In this document: piece after piece, positions 47,958-57,348 of the stretch
How positions within the stretch are numbered: position 1 is the stretch's first letter
Layout of the letters: every line of letters begins with the position of its first letter
From: Akebia trifoliata
Taxonomy: Eukaryota > Streptophyta > Magnoliopsida > Ranunculales > Lardizabalaceae
DNA: 64,000 nucleotides
Assembly (NCBI GenBank): GCA_017979445.1
Contig: CM030704.1
Coordinates: forward strand, 16,971,658-17,035,657
Direction: 5' to 3'
The notes under the pieces: generated by a model
Seen by the model: the letters and a program-made list of their open reading frames with translations, nothing else
Told to the model about the DNA's origin: nothing
The model's database searches: none
Made by a program: the position numbers and the translations under genes

Positions 47958-48494
47958 TGTAGATGCAAGAATTGGCTCTACACTTTTCTTCTCTCCTAGC
48001 TCGGGCAGACCTGCAAATCAGCCCACTCCGACGATCAAGTTAGACAAATTGATCAGTGTAATTTGATTTTTTTTTAGAGAGAAGAAGAAATTGAACCTCT
48101 TTTACCCATAGTCATCTTCCTTTTATAGGCATTAAACTTGTTCGTTTTCTGTGCCACCCTTTGAGGTTACCTAGGGCAGTTAGCTCACTCCCTGACATGT
48201 CAGTTGCAGGGGTTGTTGCAACTGCCCTACCACTTCTGGAAAAATCAAAGTTGATCTGACATGACGTGGGTTGTTAGCGCTGTCCATCGCTGGCACATCT
48301 GTCAAATCCGTCCTTCCGACCTACACTATCATTGTCCGGACTACTTCATCAGTCAGTGGCTTAGTTCTGAGCCAGATATCCGTGCATCCGACGATATCAA
48401 TCAACCGAGCAAAAGTTACAGATGTCCGAGCTTAAAATCATTGATTCCGGCCTTTACTTGAGCCACGTGTCCACGCTTAATAATTTCCCCCACA
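47958..48494 (-). repeat. 5' LTR of the Retand-like element
   Basis: Same termini as 38840-39375. On the - strand a TATAAAAGG-like box lies near 48120. Confidence 0.9.
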
Positions 48495-48553
48495 ACTCCC
48501 AAATCGAACCAAAATCTTTAGTCCGATCCGGGTTACCTGTTTGAACATCCCTA

Positions 48554-50681
48554 TTTCGATTAGAGAAAGTTGGACCACTGGTCCGATCTAATTTTTAAAC
48601 ACGATGAATGTCAGATCAAAGAAATGATCGAGTGCAACAAAACAGGCCGACAACATCCTGTCACACAACACGAGATAGATATCCTGTAGATTTCTCAATT
48701 TTTAGTCAGATAACTCAGACACGTGTTCAGCTACATATTTGTATACATGGATGATTAAGGCTGGATTTAAAATCTGAGGTTGTTATCAGATGACGTGGTC
48801 GTGTATAAATTTGTGCGATTGGGCAGGAATAACTGTGCAGGATTCCTTTAATATCTCCTCTCCACCTCTCCCCCTGTGATTTTTACAAGTCATATGTCTC
48901 TACGTTTTGTATCACAACTTATATATTATATTATGATTTGTTTCCTCCTTTCATACTCTTTGGTGGTGGGTACCCCTTTACAAGTAATCTTTCTAGACAT
49001 CTTCTTTTATTATATTCTTATATGTAGATATTTTCAAGTTGAGATTCCCTATAATGGCCCTCAATCAAATCTATTTTTTCTATACTTAAAAAATTATAAT
49101 TGAATTACCTCTAAAATGAAATCAATCCAAACTCTTTTTTTTTTTTTTTAAGATTTTATTTCAATTCATGATAGATTTGTATGGTGAACCTCTTCTTGTT
49201 AATCTTAAATTTGTAGATAATATTAATAATTTATTATCTTAAAGGATAAGAGAGAGAGAGAGAGAGATGAGAAATTTTAATGAGCAATATCTCACAAAGA
49301 CGTTAACGTTATCCACCACATTTATTTTTTAATCAAATTCTTGTTTATTTTATTTTTTAATGAAAAAAGACAAGGTTACGTTGGTCTTTAACACAAATAA
49401 ATGCATATATTATGCCTATATAAATATATTTATTATATTGAAAATAATTGTCCATTTACTATAATAATAATAATAAAAGCGATATTTAAATTCAAAGACT
49501 AAAATATCTTTACCAAAAATATCTGGCTCTAGATAATCCTTTTTTGTATAGAGTCCAACTAGCCTTACAAAGTTAGTGAGGATTTCACCCTCACTAAGCA
49601 TCCTCGGGCTCAATTTTTGGCATCTAAAATCATAATCCGATGCTTCAGAATTGTAGAGACAAATTCTATGAACTTTGAAAAAAAAAAAAGTTATTTTTCA
49701 CGATTGAATCTTAATTTTAAATTTGGAAATTTGTTAAAGTTCGATAATTGTCCATTTTCAAAATCCTAGATCAAGCCCAAAGGAAATTGATTTTTGAATT
49801 TTATTTTTTTTTATAATCTTTTTGGATATGAGTTTTTCCTTGAAATCTAAAGGGTTTTGATGCTAGAATTCAAATGTGGTAAGTCATTTGAGCAAAACAA
49901 CCCTTAGTAAGGCTTCAAATCTTTACAAAGTTATTACGGAAAATGTAGAAAAGTTATAAGTTTGCCAATGGTGATTGATCACAAGGGAACAAGCATGGGC
50001 CATCAAACTCGGTCCAAGTGCGTCCAAGCTGACCCTTATTGATTGTCTTTGATCCAACTCAAGAGCTCTAAGGGATTTGGCTTGCACATAATCCAACTAT
50101 TATGAAAGGAAGATAAAAAAAAAAAAAGAAGAAGCAGATGTTAGACCCACATAAATAACCCTTTTCTTGGATTTGTGGATTGATTTTAGAGCCTTTACTC
50201 ATGTTATGAAAAATAAAAGATGTATCTTTATTGGAGAGAAGACAGTAGCTACTGGGACCTGTCACTTGCTTCTAAACATTCGCCATCAGATGCATATGGA
50301 CAATATCTTTTTGTGTACCTTCCATAAAAGGATTTTTAGTTTTTTTTTTTTCAAAACGATTTTAGCGTAAACTTTATCTACAAGCCAGAAGCCACAAAAC
50401 AGTAAGTGCCTTTCGATTTCTACGGGCACCTCAAATATTTCATTATTTGTTAAGAGCTCTCCAATATTTAAGGGCCCTCCAATAATAACTTTAAAAAAAA
50501 AAAAATCAGCATCTCTTGTTCTACACACTTGTAACTTGCTACTTGGGACTCCGACTCCATTGATTCCCACGACTTTCGACTCTAACTCCTTGACATTTCT
50601 ACTCAAAAGTTCTTCATCAAGTTTTATTCACAACGAAGTAAATGTAACATTTATAGAAATTCACTGTCTTAGTAAGCATTG
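48554..50681. other. Unassigned AT-rich DNA, no gene seen
   Basis: A (GA)n microsatellite lies at 49250-49267 and poly-T/poly-A runs near 49135, 50125 and 50341. 48600-48880 has a TATAAATT and G-box-like GACGTGG and could be an old promoter, but no gene follows. Short frames here have no recognisable content. Confidence 0.5.
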
Positions 50682-50972
50682 TGTAACAATGCTAAATAAA
50701 AGAGAAGAGAAAGAAGGAGAAGAAGAAGAAAGATAGGCCTATTCGAGTTGGCTGAACTCCTTAACTAAATAACATTTTTTATTCCCCCTAATTACAGAAC
50801 TTCTGACTCCTTTTATCCTAATCATCTCTAACTAGAATAAGAATTATATGCCTATAAAATAGCAACAGCAAAACAGAAAATAGAAAGATTAGATTCAAAT
50901 CTGTTCTCCCCAGCAGATCTATGCAAATCTATCCACATCAACGCCACCTAATCGACCTTGAGAATCGCAACA
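50682..50972 (-). repeat. 3' LTR of the chromovirus
   Basis: On the - strand it starts TGTTGCGATTCTCAAGG and ends GCATTGTTACA. A purine-rich tract GCGGGCAGGAG on the - strand (50973-50983) precedes it. Confidence 0.92.
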
Positions 50973-51001
50973 CTCCTGCCCGCTTGAAATCAACCTTGTC
51001 C

Positions 51002-54000
51002 TCAAGGTTGAAACGAAGGAAATTCACGTTGCAACCTCGTCCATGGTACCCAAGTAGCATCTTCCATAGGTAAGTTGCGCCATTGGATTAATAATTCGGT
51101 AATGGCTTGGTTATTACGCTTCACCATGCGTCTATCCAAGACCTTGTCGGGTAAGAGTGATATTTGTCCAGAATCAGTAGTAGGTGGTAGCACCATGGAA
51201 ACAGGAACGGAGTTGCCGAGTCGTTTCTTTAAGCAAGATACATGGAAGACAGAATGTATCTTAGAATCTGGGGGCAGATCCAAGCGATATGCGACTAGCC
51301 CAATTTTTTCAACAATTTGGAAAGGCCCAAAATATCGTGGTGCAAGCTTGTTGGAGTGTCTAGTTACGAGGGAGTTTTGACGATAAGGCTGCAATCGTAA
51401 GAACACTAGCTCACCTACTTGAAATTGGCGTTCCGTTCGATGTTTGTCGGCTTGAGTTTTCATGCGCTCTTGAGCTATTTCAAGGTTGTATTTCAGAAGC
51501 CCCAAAACATGATCTCGGTTGAGTAACTCTTCCTCTACATGTTGTACCTCAGCTGTTCCTTTAATGTAACGATCAATAGAGGGAGGTTTTTGTCCATAGA
51601 CTACCTCATAAGGTGTGGTTTTTGTTGCCTCATGAAACGAGGTATTATACCACCATTCTGCCCACGGAAGCCAACGAACCCATTGTTTTGGTTGTAGACC
51701 AACAAAACACCGTACATAAGTTTCCAAGCATCTATTAACACGCTCTGTTTGACCATCAGTTTGCGGATGGTATGCGGAACTCATGAGAAGGTTGGTACCT
51801 TGTAGGCGGAAGAATTCTTGCCAAAAATTACTGATGAACACAGCATCTCGATCACTAACAATAGTTTCTGGCATTCCATGAAGCTTGAAGAAATAGTCGA
51901 CAAAAGCTTGAGCAACGTGGACTGCTGTATATGGGTGTGCTAATGCAATGAAGTGAGCTGCTTTTGACAACCGATCGACCACAACCCAAATGACACTTTT
52001 CCCGTGAGAGATAGGCAAACCGTCAATAAAATCCATAGAGATATCAGTCCATACCTTGGTAGGGATTGGCAAGGGTTGTAAGAGACCCGGAGGAGCCACT
52101 GATTCTGTCTTGTTACGCTGACAAATATCACATTCTCTTACATGTTTCTTGACATCATTTTTTATACCTGCCCAATAAAAATGACGTCGAATGCGCTTAT
52201 ATGTCTTCAAAAATCCCGAATGTCCCCCTTCCAGTCCATCATGCAATAAGTGTAATATCAATTGCTTGTTGGAATTAATTGGGTTTATCACGAAGCACCC
52301 TTTGTAAAAAAGGCAATTATTGGCCAAGGAGTATTTAGAAACCGAATTTGGATCGTTTTTTAGGCGATTGGCAATGGACTGGAGATGGGGATCATCCATC
52401 TGATTTGCCCGAAGTTGCTCTAACCAAGTATGAACTGGGGTGGAAATTGCTATTAGTGACGAGTCTTCCGTCCGCCTAGATAGTGCATCTGCAACTTTGT
52501 TATCCGCACCTTTCTTGAAAACCAACTCATAATCAAATCCAATGAGTTTAGAGATCCATTTTTGTTGAGCAGGTGTAGACACACGTTGATCCAACATATA
52601 TTTCAAGCTTTGATGGTCTGTGCGGATGACAAAGCGTCGACCAATTAAGTAAGGTTGCCATTTACGAACCGCGTAGATAATAGCTGCCATCTCCTTCTCG
52701 TAAGTAGATAATCCGCGATCTCTATTGGTAATTGCTTTACTTATGTAGGCTAGTGGTCTTCCGCCCTGCATCAAAACAGCCCCAAACCCGACGTCCGAGG
52801 CGTCACTCTCAATCACGAATTTATTGGTAAAATCTGGCAATGCCAAGACTGGTGTGGTAGACATGGCATTCTTGAGGGTGTTGAAGGCATTTTCTGCATC
52901 GACATTCCACTTGAATCCATCCTTCTTGAGTAAGGCAGTTAAAGGTGCACTGATTACCCCATAGTTTTGGACGAACTTTCGGTAGTAGCCTGTAAGACCA
53001 AGGAACCCTCGTAAAGCTCGAACTGATTTTGGAATTGGCCAATCAAGCATACAAGCCACCTTATCAGGATCGGTTGCAACTCCATTGCGAGATATGACAT
53101 GCCCAAGATACTCGATCTCCTTAGATCCAAAGACGCATTTAGATTTTTTGACGTACAACTTAAGATCTTGTAGCCTAGCTAGAACAACGCGAACATGCTC
53201 CACGTGGTCGGACCAAGACTTGCTATAAATCAAGATGTCATCAAAAAATACTAGGACGAACCGGCGAAGGTACTTGCGGAACGCATCATTCATCATACTC
53301 TGAAATGTTGAGGGAGCATTAGACAAACCGAAAGGCATCACCAAGAATTCAAAGTGGCCATCATGAGTCCTAAAAGCTGTTTTGTGTATATCTTCCTGTC
53401 GGACCCTAATTTGATGAAAGCCTGATCGTAAGTCTAATTTAGAGAAAAAGGCAGCCCCATGTAGTTCATCCAAAAGCTCATCAATTACGGGTATTGGATA
53501 CCGGTCCTTTACAGTAATATCATTTAGGGCACGATAATCAACGCAAAAATGCCAACTTCCATCTTTTTTACAAACTAGTATCACCGGGGAAGAGAATGGA
53601 CTATTGCTTGGTCGAATAATGCCTGATGATAGCATCTCTTGGACTATCCTTTCAATTTCACCCTTTTGATAATGTGGATATCGATAGGGCCTTACATTAG
53701 TTGGCCCGCTTCTCGGTATGAGATTAATACAATGTTCATGCGACCGTGATGGCGGCAGGCCCATTGATGCTTCAAACACAATGCTATGGTCGTCCAATAC
53801 TTGTTGTAAGTCGGAGGGAATGGAAGCATCGGTAGAATTTGTTGTTGCTAAACTCATATAAAGAAGGGCGAAAGGCTCCCCTACTTGTAGAGATCTCAAA
53901 GCAGCAGATGGATCCATTGCGTGTGCCTTTAGGGAAGAGTCCCCTCGAAGTTCAATCAATTTCTCATCCACATGAAATTGCATACCCAATTTGTTATAAT

Positions 54001-55462
54001 CAAAAGTTACAGGACCCAATGCTCGTAACCATTCAACACCTAACACCATATCGCAGCCTCCAATATCCAAGAGGTAGACATCTGCATAAAATACATGGTT
54101 TTGAATTGAGATGGGAAGTTTGGAGCACATGCCGGAAGTGATCATACGTTGACCATTAGCTACCGTAACATTTAGATCATCACCCTTATGTACTGGAAAT
54201 CCGAGCCTCCGTCCGAGTCGATAATTAATGAAATTGTGTGTACTTCCTCCATCGATGAGGATATTGATGGGCTGCTTCTTCACAAAACCCTGTACACGAA
54301 AAGTGCGTGGTGTTTGCTGTCCCCCCAACGCATGAACAGAGATTTCGGCCAAAAGAGGTGGAATGGATTCATCAACGTTTTCTAAGTCTTCCTCAGGCTC
54401 CCCAGCTAATTCAGTTGTGCTAACCTCATCTGTCATAACCTCTCCAATGCAACAAAACTGTTGAGCCTTGCAACGATGGTTGGGCCCAAACTTCTCGTCA
54501 CAGTTATAACAAAGGCCTTTAGATCGCCTTTCTTGCATTTCAGCAATGGTCAACCTCTTGAAGTTGGGATTTGGAGGAGGTTTGATTTTGGCTAGAGGAC
54601 TAGGTAGGATTGGGTTAGTTGCTGATTTTTGCCCCAACTTAGATCGACGTCGTTGAGAACCCAACTTCTCATCAAATAGTCGAGCAAAAGCTATCGCTTG
54701 GACCAATGTGAGAGGTTGTTGACCAACTACATCATATCGAATATCTTCATGAAGTCCACTTAGGAATGTCTCCACCAGATTAGTTTGCGAGATTCCGGTA
54801 ACATGACAAGATAGCCTCTCAAACTCTCGCTGATACTCATCCAATGGTCCGATTTGTTTAAGCTTAGTGAGCTCGCCAAAATAGCTGACGAACTTGGTGG
54901 GTCCAAATCTTGCAAGGAGGGCATCTTTGAATGCCGGCCATGGAAGGTATCCCACATGGTGCAACAACCATTCATGCCATTCGAAGGCTTCTCCTTCGAG
55001 ATGGAAGCTTGCGATTTCCATCTTCATTTCTTCAGGGATTTTGTGAAAGCGCATATAACGCTCTACTCGAGCTAGCCATATGGATGGTTGTGTTCCATCA
55101 AAGGTTGGAAAATCCAGCTTCATTCCCTTGGAATACATGGGATCGATATGCTGGAAAACCTTTTGAGGACGAGGGTAAGCCGGAGGCGGTGGGTTTTGAT
55201 CACGAACCACTTCCACAGATTCAGACCGAGTATCCTGATTGGATCCGATCTCTAGTGATTCCAACGAAACTGTTGGTGCCTTGCCCTTGTCTTGTTCCAT
55301 CATTCCTTGAATGAGGCCTTGCAACACCACCATTTGTGCCCTGATGTCTGTGAAGTTTTGTGTGGTCTGTGTGTGTTGATCTTCCATCCTTTCCTTGAAC
55401 GATGAGAGTTCTGTTTCCAATCGTTCAAACCTCTCTTGCTTTTCTTGCCCACGAGTGGTCAT
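51002..55462 (-). CDS. gag-pol: Chromovirus Gag-Pol polyprotein, intact 1,486 codons
   Basis: One uninterrupted frame from ATG at 55462 to TGA at 51002. In order: an N-terminal coiled-coil-like segment; Gag (about residues 90-340) with LDFPTFDGTQP and zinc knuckle CYNCDEKFGPNHRC; protease near residue 400 (ILIDGGSTHNFI); reverse transcriptase (about 600-800; FSKLDLRSGFHQIRV, active site FFDDILIYS); RNase H (SDASDVGFGAVLMQ); integrase with HDGLEGGH plus CDICQ, then MDFIDGLP, VSDRDAVF and GQTERVNR. A C-terminal chromodomain begins KVLDRRMVKRNNQAITELLI and ends near PWTRLQREFP. Length, order and catalytic residues fit a functional chromovirus polyprotein, which makes particles, copies the RNA and integrates the DNA. 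Protease has DGG in place of DSG or DTG, a variant I believe is common in this group. Confidence 0.93.
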   Translation of the reverse strand: MTTRGQEKQERFERLETELSSFKERMEDQHTQTTQNFTDIRAQMVVLQGLIQGMMEQDKGKAPTVSLESLEIGSNQDTRSESVEVVRDQNPPPPAYPRPQKVFQHIDPMYSKGMKLDFPTFDGTQPSIWLARVERYMRFHKIPEEMKMEIASFHLEGEAFEWHEWLLHHVGYLPWPAFKDALLARFGPTKFVSYFGELTKLKQIGPLDEYQREFERLSCHVTGISQTNLVETFLSGLHEDIRYDVVGQQPLTLVQAIAFARLFDEKLGSQRRRSKLGQKSATNPILPSPLAKIKPPPNPNFKRLTIAEMQERRSKGLCYNCDEKFGPNHRCKAQQFCCIGEVMTDEVSTTELAGEPEEDLENVDESIPPLLAEISVHALGGQQTPRTFRVQGFVKKQPINILIDGGSTHNFINYRLGRRLGFPVHKGDDLNVTVANGQRMITSGMCSKLPISIQNHVFYADVYLLDIGGCDMVLGVEWLRALGPVTFDYNKLGMQFHVDEKLIELRGDSSLKAHAMDPSAALRSLQVGEPFALLYMSLATTNSTDASIPSDLQQVLDDHSIVFEASMGLPPSRSHEHCINLIPRSGPTNVRPYRYPHYQKGEIERIVQEMLSSGIIRPSNSPFSSPVILVCKKDGSWHFCVDYRALNDITVKDRYPIPVIDELLDELHGAAFFSKLDLRSGFHQIRVRQEDIHKTAFRTHDGHFEFLVMPFGLSNAPSTFQSMMNDAFRKYLRRFVLVFFDDILIYSKSWSDHVEHVRVVLARLQDLKLYVKKSKCVFGSKEIEYLGHVISRNGVATDPDKVACMLDWPIPKSVRALRGFLGLTGYYRKFVQNYGVISAPLTALLKKDGFKWNVDAENAFNTLKNAMSTTPVLALPDFTNKFVIESDASDVGFGAVLMQGGRPLAYISKAITNRDRGLSTYEKEMAAIIYAVRKWQPYLIGRRFVIRTDHQSLKYMLDQRVSTPAQQKWISKLIGFDYELVFKKGADNKVADALSRRTEDSSLIAISTPVHTWLEQLRANQMDDPHLQSIANRLKNDPNSVSKYSLANNCLFYKGCFVINPINSNKQLILHLLHDGLEGGHSGFLKTYKRIRRHFYWAGIKNDVKKHVRECDICQRNKTESVAPPGLLQPLPIPTKVWTDISMDFIDGLPISHGKSVIWVVVDRLSKAAHFIALAHPYTAVHVAQAFVDYFFKLHGMPETIVSDRDAVFISNFWQEFFRLQGTNLLMSSAYHPQTDGQTERVNRCLETYVRCFVGLQPKQWVRWLPWAEWWYNTSFHEATKTTPYEVVYGQKPPSIDRYIKGTAEVQHVEEELLNRDHVLGLLKYNLEIAQERMKTQADKHRTERQFQVGELVFLRLQPYRQNSLVTRHSNKLAPRYFGPFQIVEKIGLVAYRLDLPPDSKIHSVFHVSCLKKRLGNSVPVSMVLPPTTDSGQISLLPDKVLDRRMVKRNNQAITELLIQWRNLPMEDATWVPWTRLQREFPSFQP

Positions 55463-55475
55463 TGCGGATCGGAAC

Positions 55476-55487
55476 GCTCTGATACCA
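55476..55487 (-). promoter_or_regulatory. Primer-binding site for initiator tRNA-Met
   Basis: TGGTATCAGAGC on the - strand lies two bases inside the 5' LTR. It is the classic plant retrotransposon PBS. Confidence 0.9.
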
Positions 55488-55489
55488 GT

Positions 55490-55780
55490 TGTAACAATGC
55501 TAAATAAAAGAGAAGAGAAAGAAGGAGAAGAAGAAGAAAGATAGGCCTATTCGAGTTGGCTGAACTCCTTAACTAAATAACATTTTTTATTCCCCCTAAT
55601 TACAGAACTTCCGACTCCTTTTATCCTAATCATCTCTAACTAGAATAAGAATTATATGCCTATAAAATAGCAACAGCAAAACAGAAAATAGAAAGATTAG
55701 ATTCAAATCTGTTCTCCCCAGCAGATCTATGCAAATCTATCCACATCAACGCCACCTAATCGACCTTGAGAATCGCAACA
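55490..55780 (-). repeat. 5' LTR of the chromovirus
   Basis: Same as 50682-50972 but for one base. Confidence 0.92.
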
Positions 55781-55785
55781 CACTG

Positions 55786-56529
55786 TCATTTAGAGTGATA
55801 TTATTTGAAAATTTTCCCCTTTAGATTTATGGGTGTTATTGATTGGTTCTAGTTTAATGTTTTGCATATGAAGTGTTTGATAAAATGTTTGAATGACTAA
55901 TTTACGAGATGCATGAGTTCTTGAACCATACTCTCATTACTAGCTAGTCTTTCATGACACCAAGTGACCTCACAATGCTTTACACTCTATCTTACTCTAT
56001 GTGCACATATATAATACTGAAATGAGAATTAAGGTTGGTTTGTTTTGTATGAATTCCGGTAACGAAAGCATACTCAACCCAGCTCAATAAACGAAAGATA
56101 GTGAATCTAAGTCATCAATTACTATCTAGACTTATTATTTTCACTAGTAGCTGAATCAAATTCTTATCAGATAGTATGATACATTTAATTTTGGGCATTA
56201 TATATTATAACACTATCAAAAGATGTCTACATTTGAAAACGATTATGATTTTGTAATGTTTTATAAGAAATATTTATTTATTTTTAATGTCAATATTTAA
56301 TGATTTAATATTTATTTATTTTTGACTTGATATAGTTCGTGAATAGAGATAAAGCATTGTTACTAAAAGAATCATTTCATAGTGGAGAGATGAATTCCAT
56401 GACAATGACAAATAGAAAAATATACAAGCTCCTACTATTGGGAAAAACTACTACAAACATAATATTCATAGATTTAGGATTTAATCTTGAACAAAACATA
56501 ATAATTGAATTGAAAAACAATAAATATTA
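55786..56529. other. Unassigned AT-rich DNA, no gene seen
   Basis: No coding or structural signal was found between the chromovirus duplication and the copia LTR. Confidence 0.5.
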
Positions 56530-56940
56530 AAATACCTAGATTCGGTTTTTCAATAATCCGCGAAGAACACTTTGATCTTGATCTGCGAAGAATAAGCGTA
56601 CTACTCCAACTCTGCCTACACCTTTGGTGATGGGAACCTCTATCTCAATAATAGAATAATATGTGTGTAGAGAGGGAAGAACGACCACATATTTATAAAA
56701 GATGATACTAGATTTTCTACCCATCATAGAATTCTAATATTAGGTGAATACCACTCAAGATTTGATAGGATATTCACTAACCCATCATATTTGATGTTGG
56801 TAACCAATGCCAGACCACATGCATGATTTCCAATTTTACTCTAAATGTTTTGAACTAATTACAATCTAGTATTTATATAAAATTTGTACATGTGAAAGGG
56901 CCACAAAATAATTTTAATAATGAAAATAATAATCCCAACA
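56530..56940 (-). repeat. Copia-type 3' LTR
   Basis: On the - strand it begins TGTTGGGATTATTATT at 56940, preceded by the purine-rich GGCCAAGTGGGAGAT typical of copia elements. TATAAATATG lies near 56692. The inner end is estimated. Confidence 0.55.
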
Positions 56941-57348
56941 ATCTCCCACTTGGCCTTCACATATACCTTTTTGTTTAAAATGACTTTTTGGATTGTTACA
57001 TTTTGAATAATCGAGTGCACTCTTTTGAAAATATAATTGATCAAAACAACTCAGATAATCTTTAACTGTCACCTTTATTAAAAGATACCACTAATGATGG
57101 ATCATGGATGTAATAAAGTGCTCATTTGTCGGTCTTAAAATAGTTCCATGGTCTCAAAACTAGTACCATCAATAAATTTATGAGTTTACCTTTACGTGAA
57201 CTTTCTTTGTGGTATTAGGGCAATGTACACTCCTCAATGTAGTCTGTATGTGCATTCCCTATGTGTCTAACTCCATACTCATTGTATGTTGTTCTGATAT
57301 CTTACTATCAACCAGTCATGTGATATTCCATCACCTTTTTATTCAAAA

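Larger units (their letters stand above)
38840..48494 (-). mobile_element. Retand-like Tat-lineage Ty3/gypsy retrotransposon, full length
   Basis: 9,655 bp, flanked by the exact duplication ACTCC (38835-38839 and 48495-48499). LTRs are 536 and 537 bp and differ by a handful of bases by eye. Gag-pol lies on the - strand with a dual RNase H, the hallmark of the Tat lineage. A spliced antisense gene lies between pol and the 3' LTR, and a tandem hairpin array separates the two. Stops break the genes, so it is non-autonomous. Confidence 0.9.
38445..48553. mobile_element. Small hAT-like TIR element, split by the Retand-like insertion
   Basis: The left end TAGGGATGTTCAAA (38445) and the right end TTTGAACATCCCTA (ending 48553) are perfect inverted repeats of 14 bases. 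Flanks TTTCGAAC (38437-38444) and TTTCGATT (48554-48561) match in six of eight positions, like an aged 8-bp hAT duplication. Without the insertion the element is about 450 bp and non-coding. Confidence 0.6.
50682..55780 (-). mobile_element. Chromovirus (Ty3/gypsy) retrotransposon, apparently complete and young
   Basis: 5,099 bp. Both LTRs are 291 bp and differ at a single base by my comparison (T near 50813, C in the other copy). PBS, one unbroken gag-pol frame and a PPT are present. The flanking duplication is CATTG (50677-50681) versus CACTG (55781-55785), one transition apart. A chromodomain ends Pol. Every feature for autonomous transposition seems present. Confidence 0.92.

Noticed and set aside
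51075..55314. Several + strand ORFs across the chromovirus
   Set aside because: They are shadows of the intact gag-pol on the other strand.
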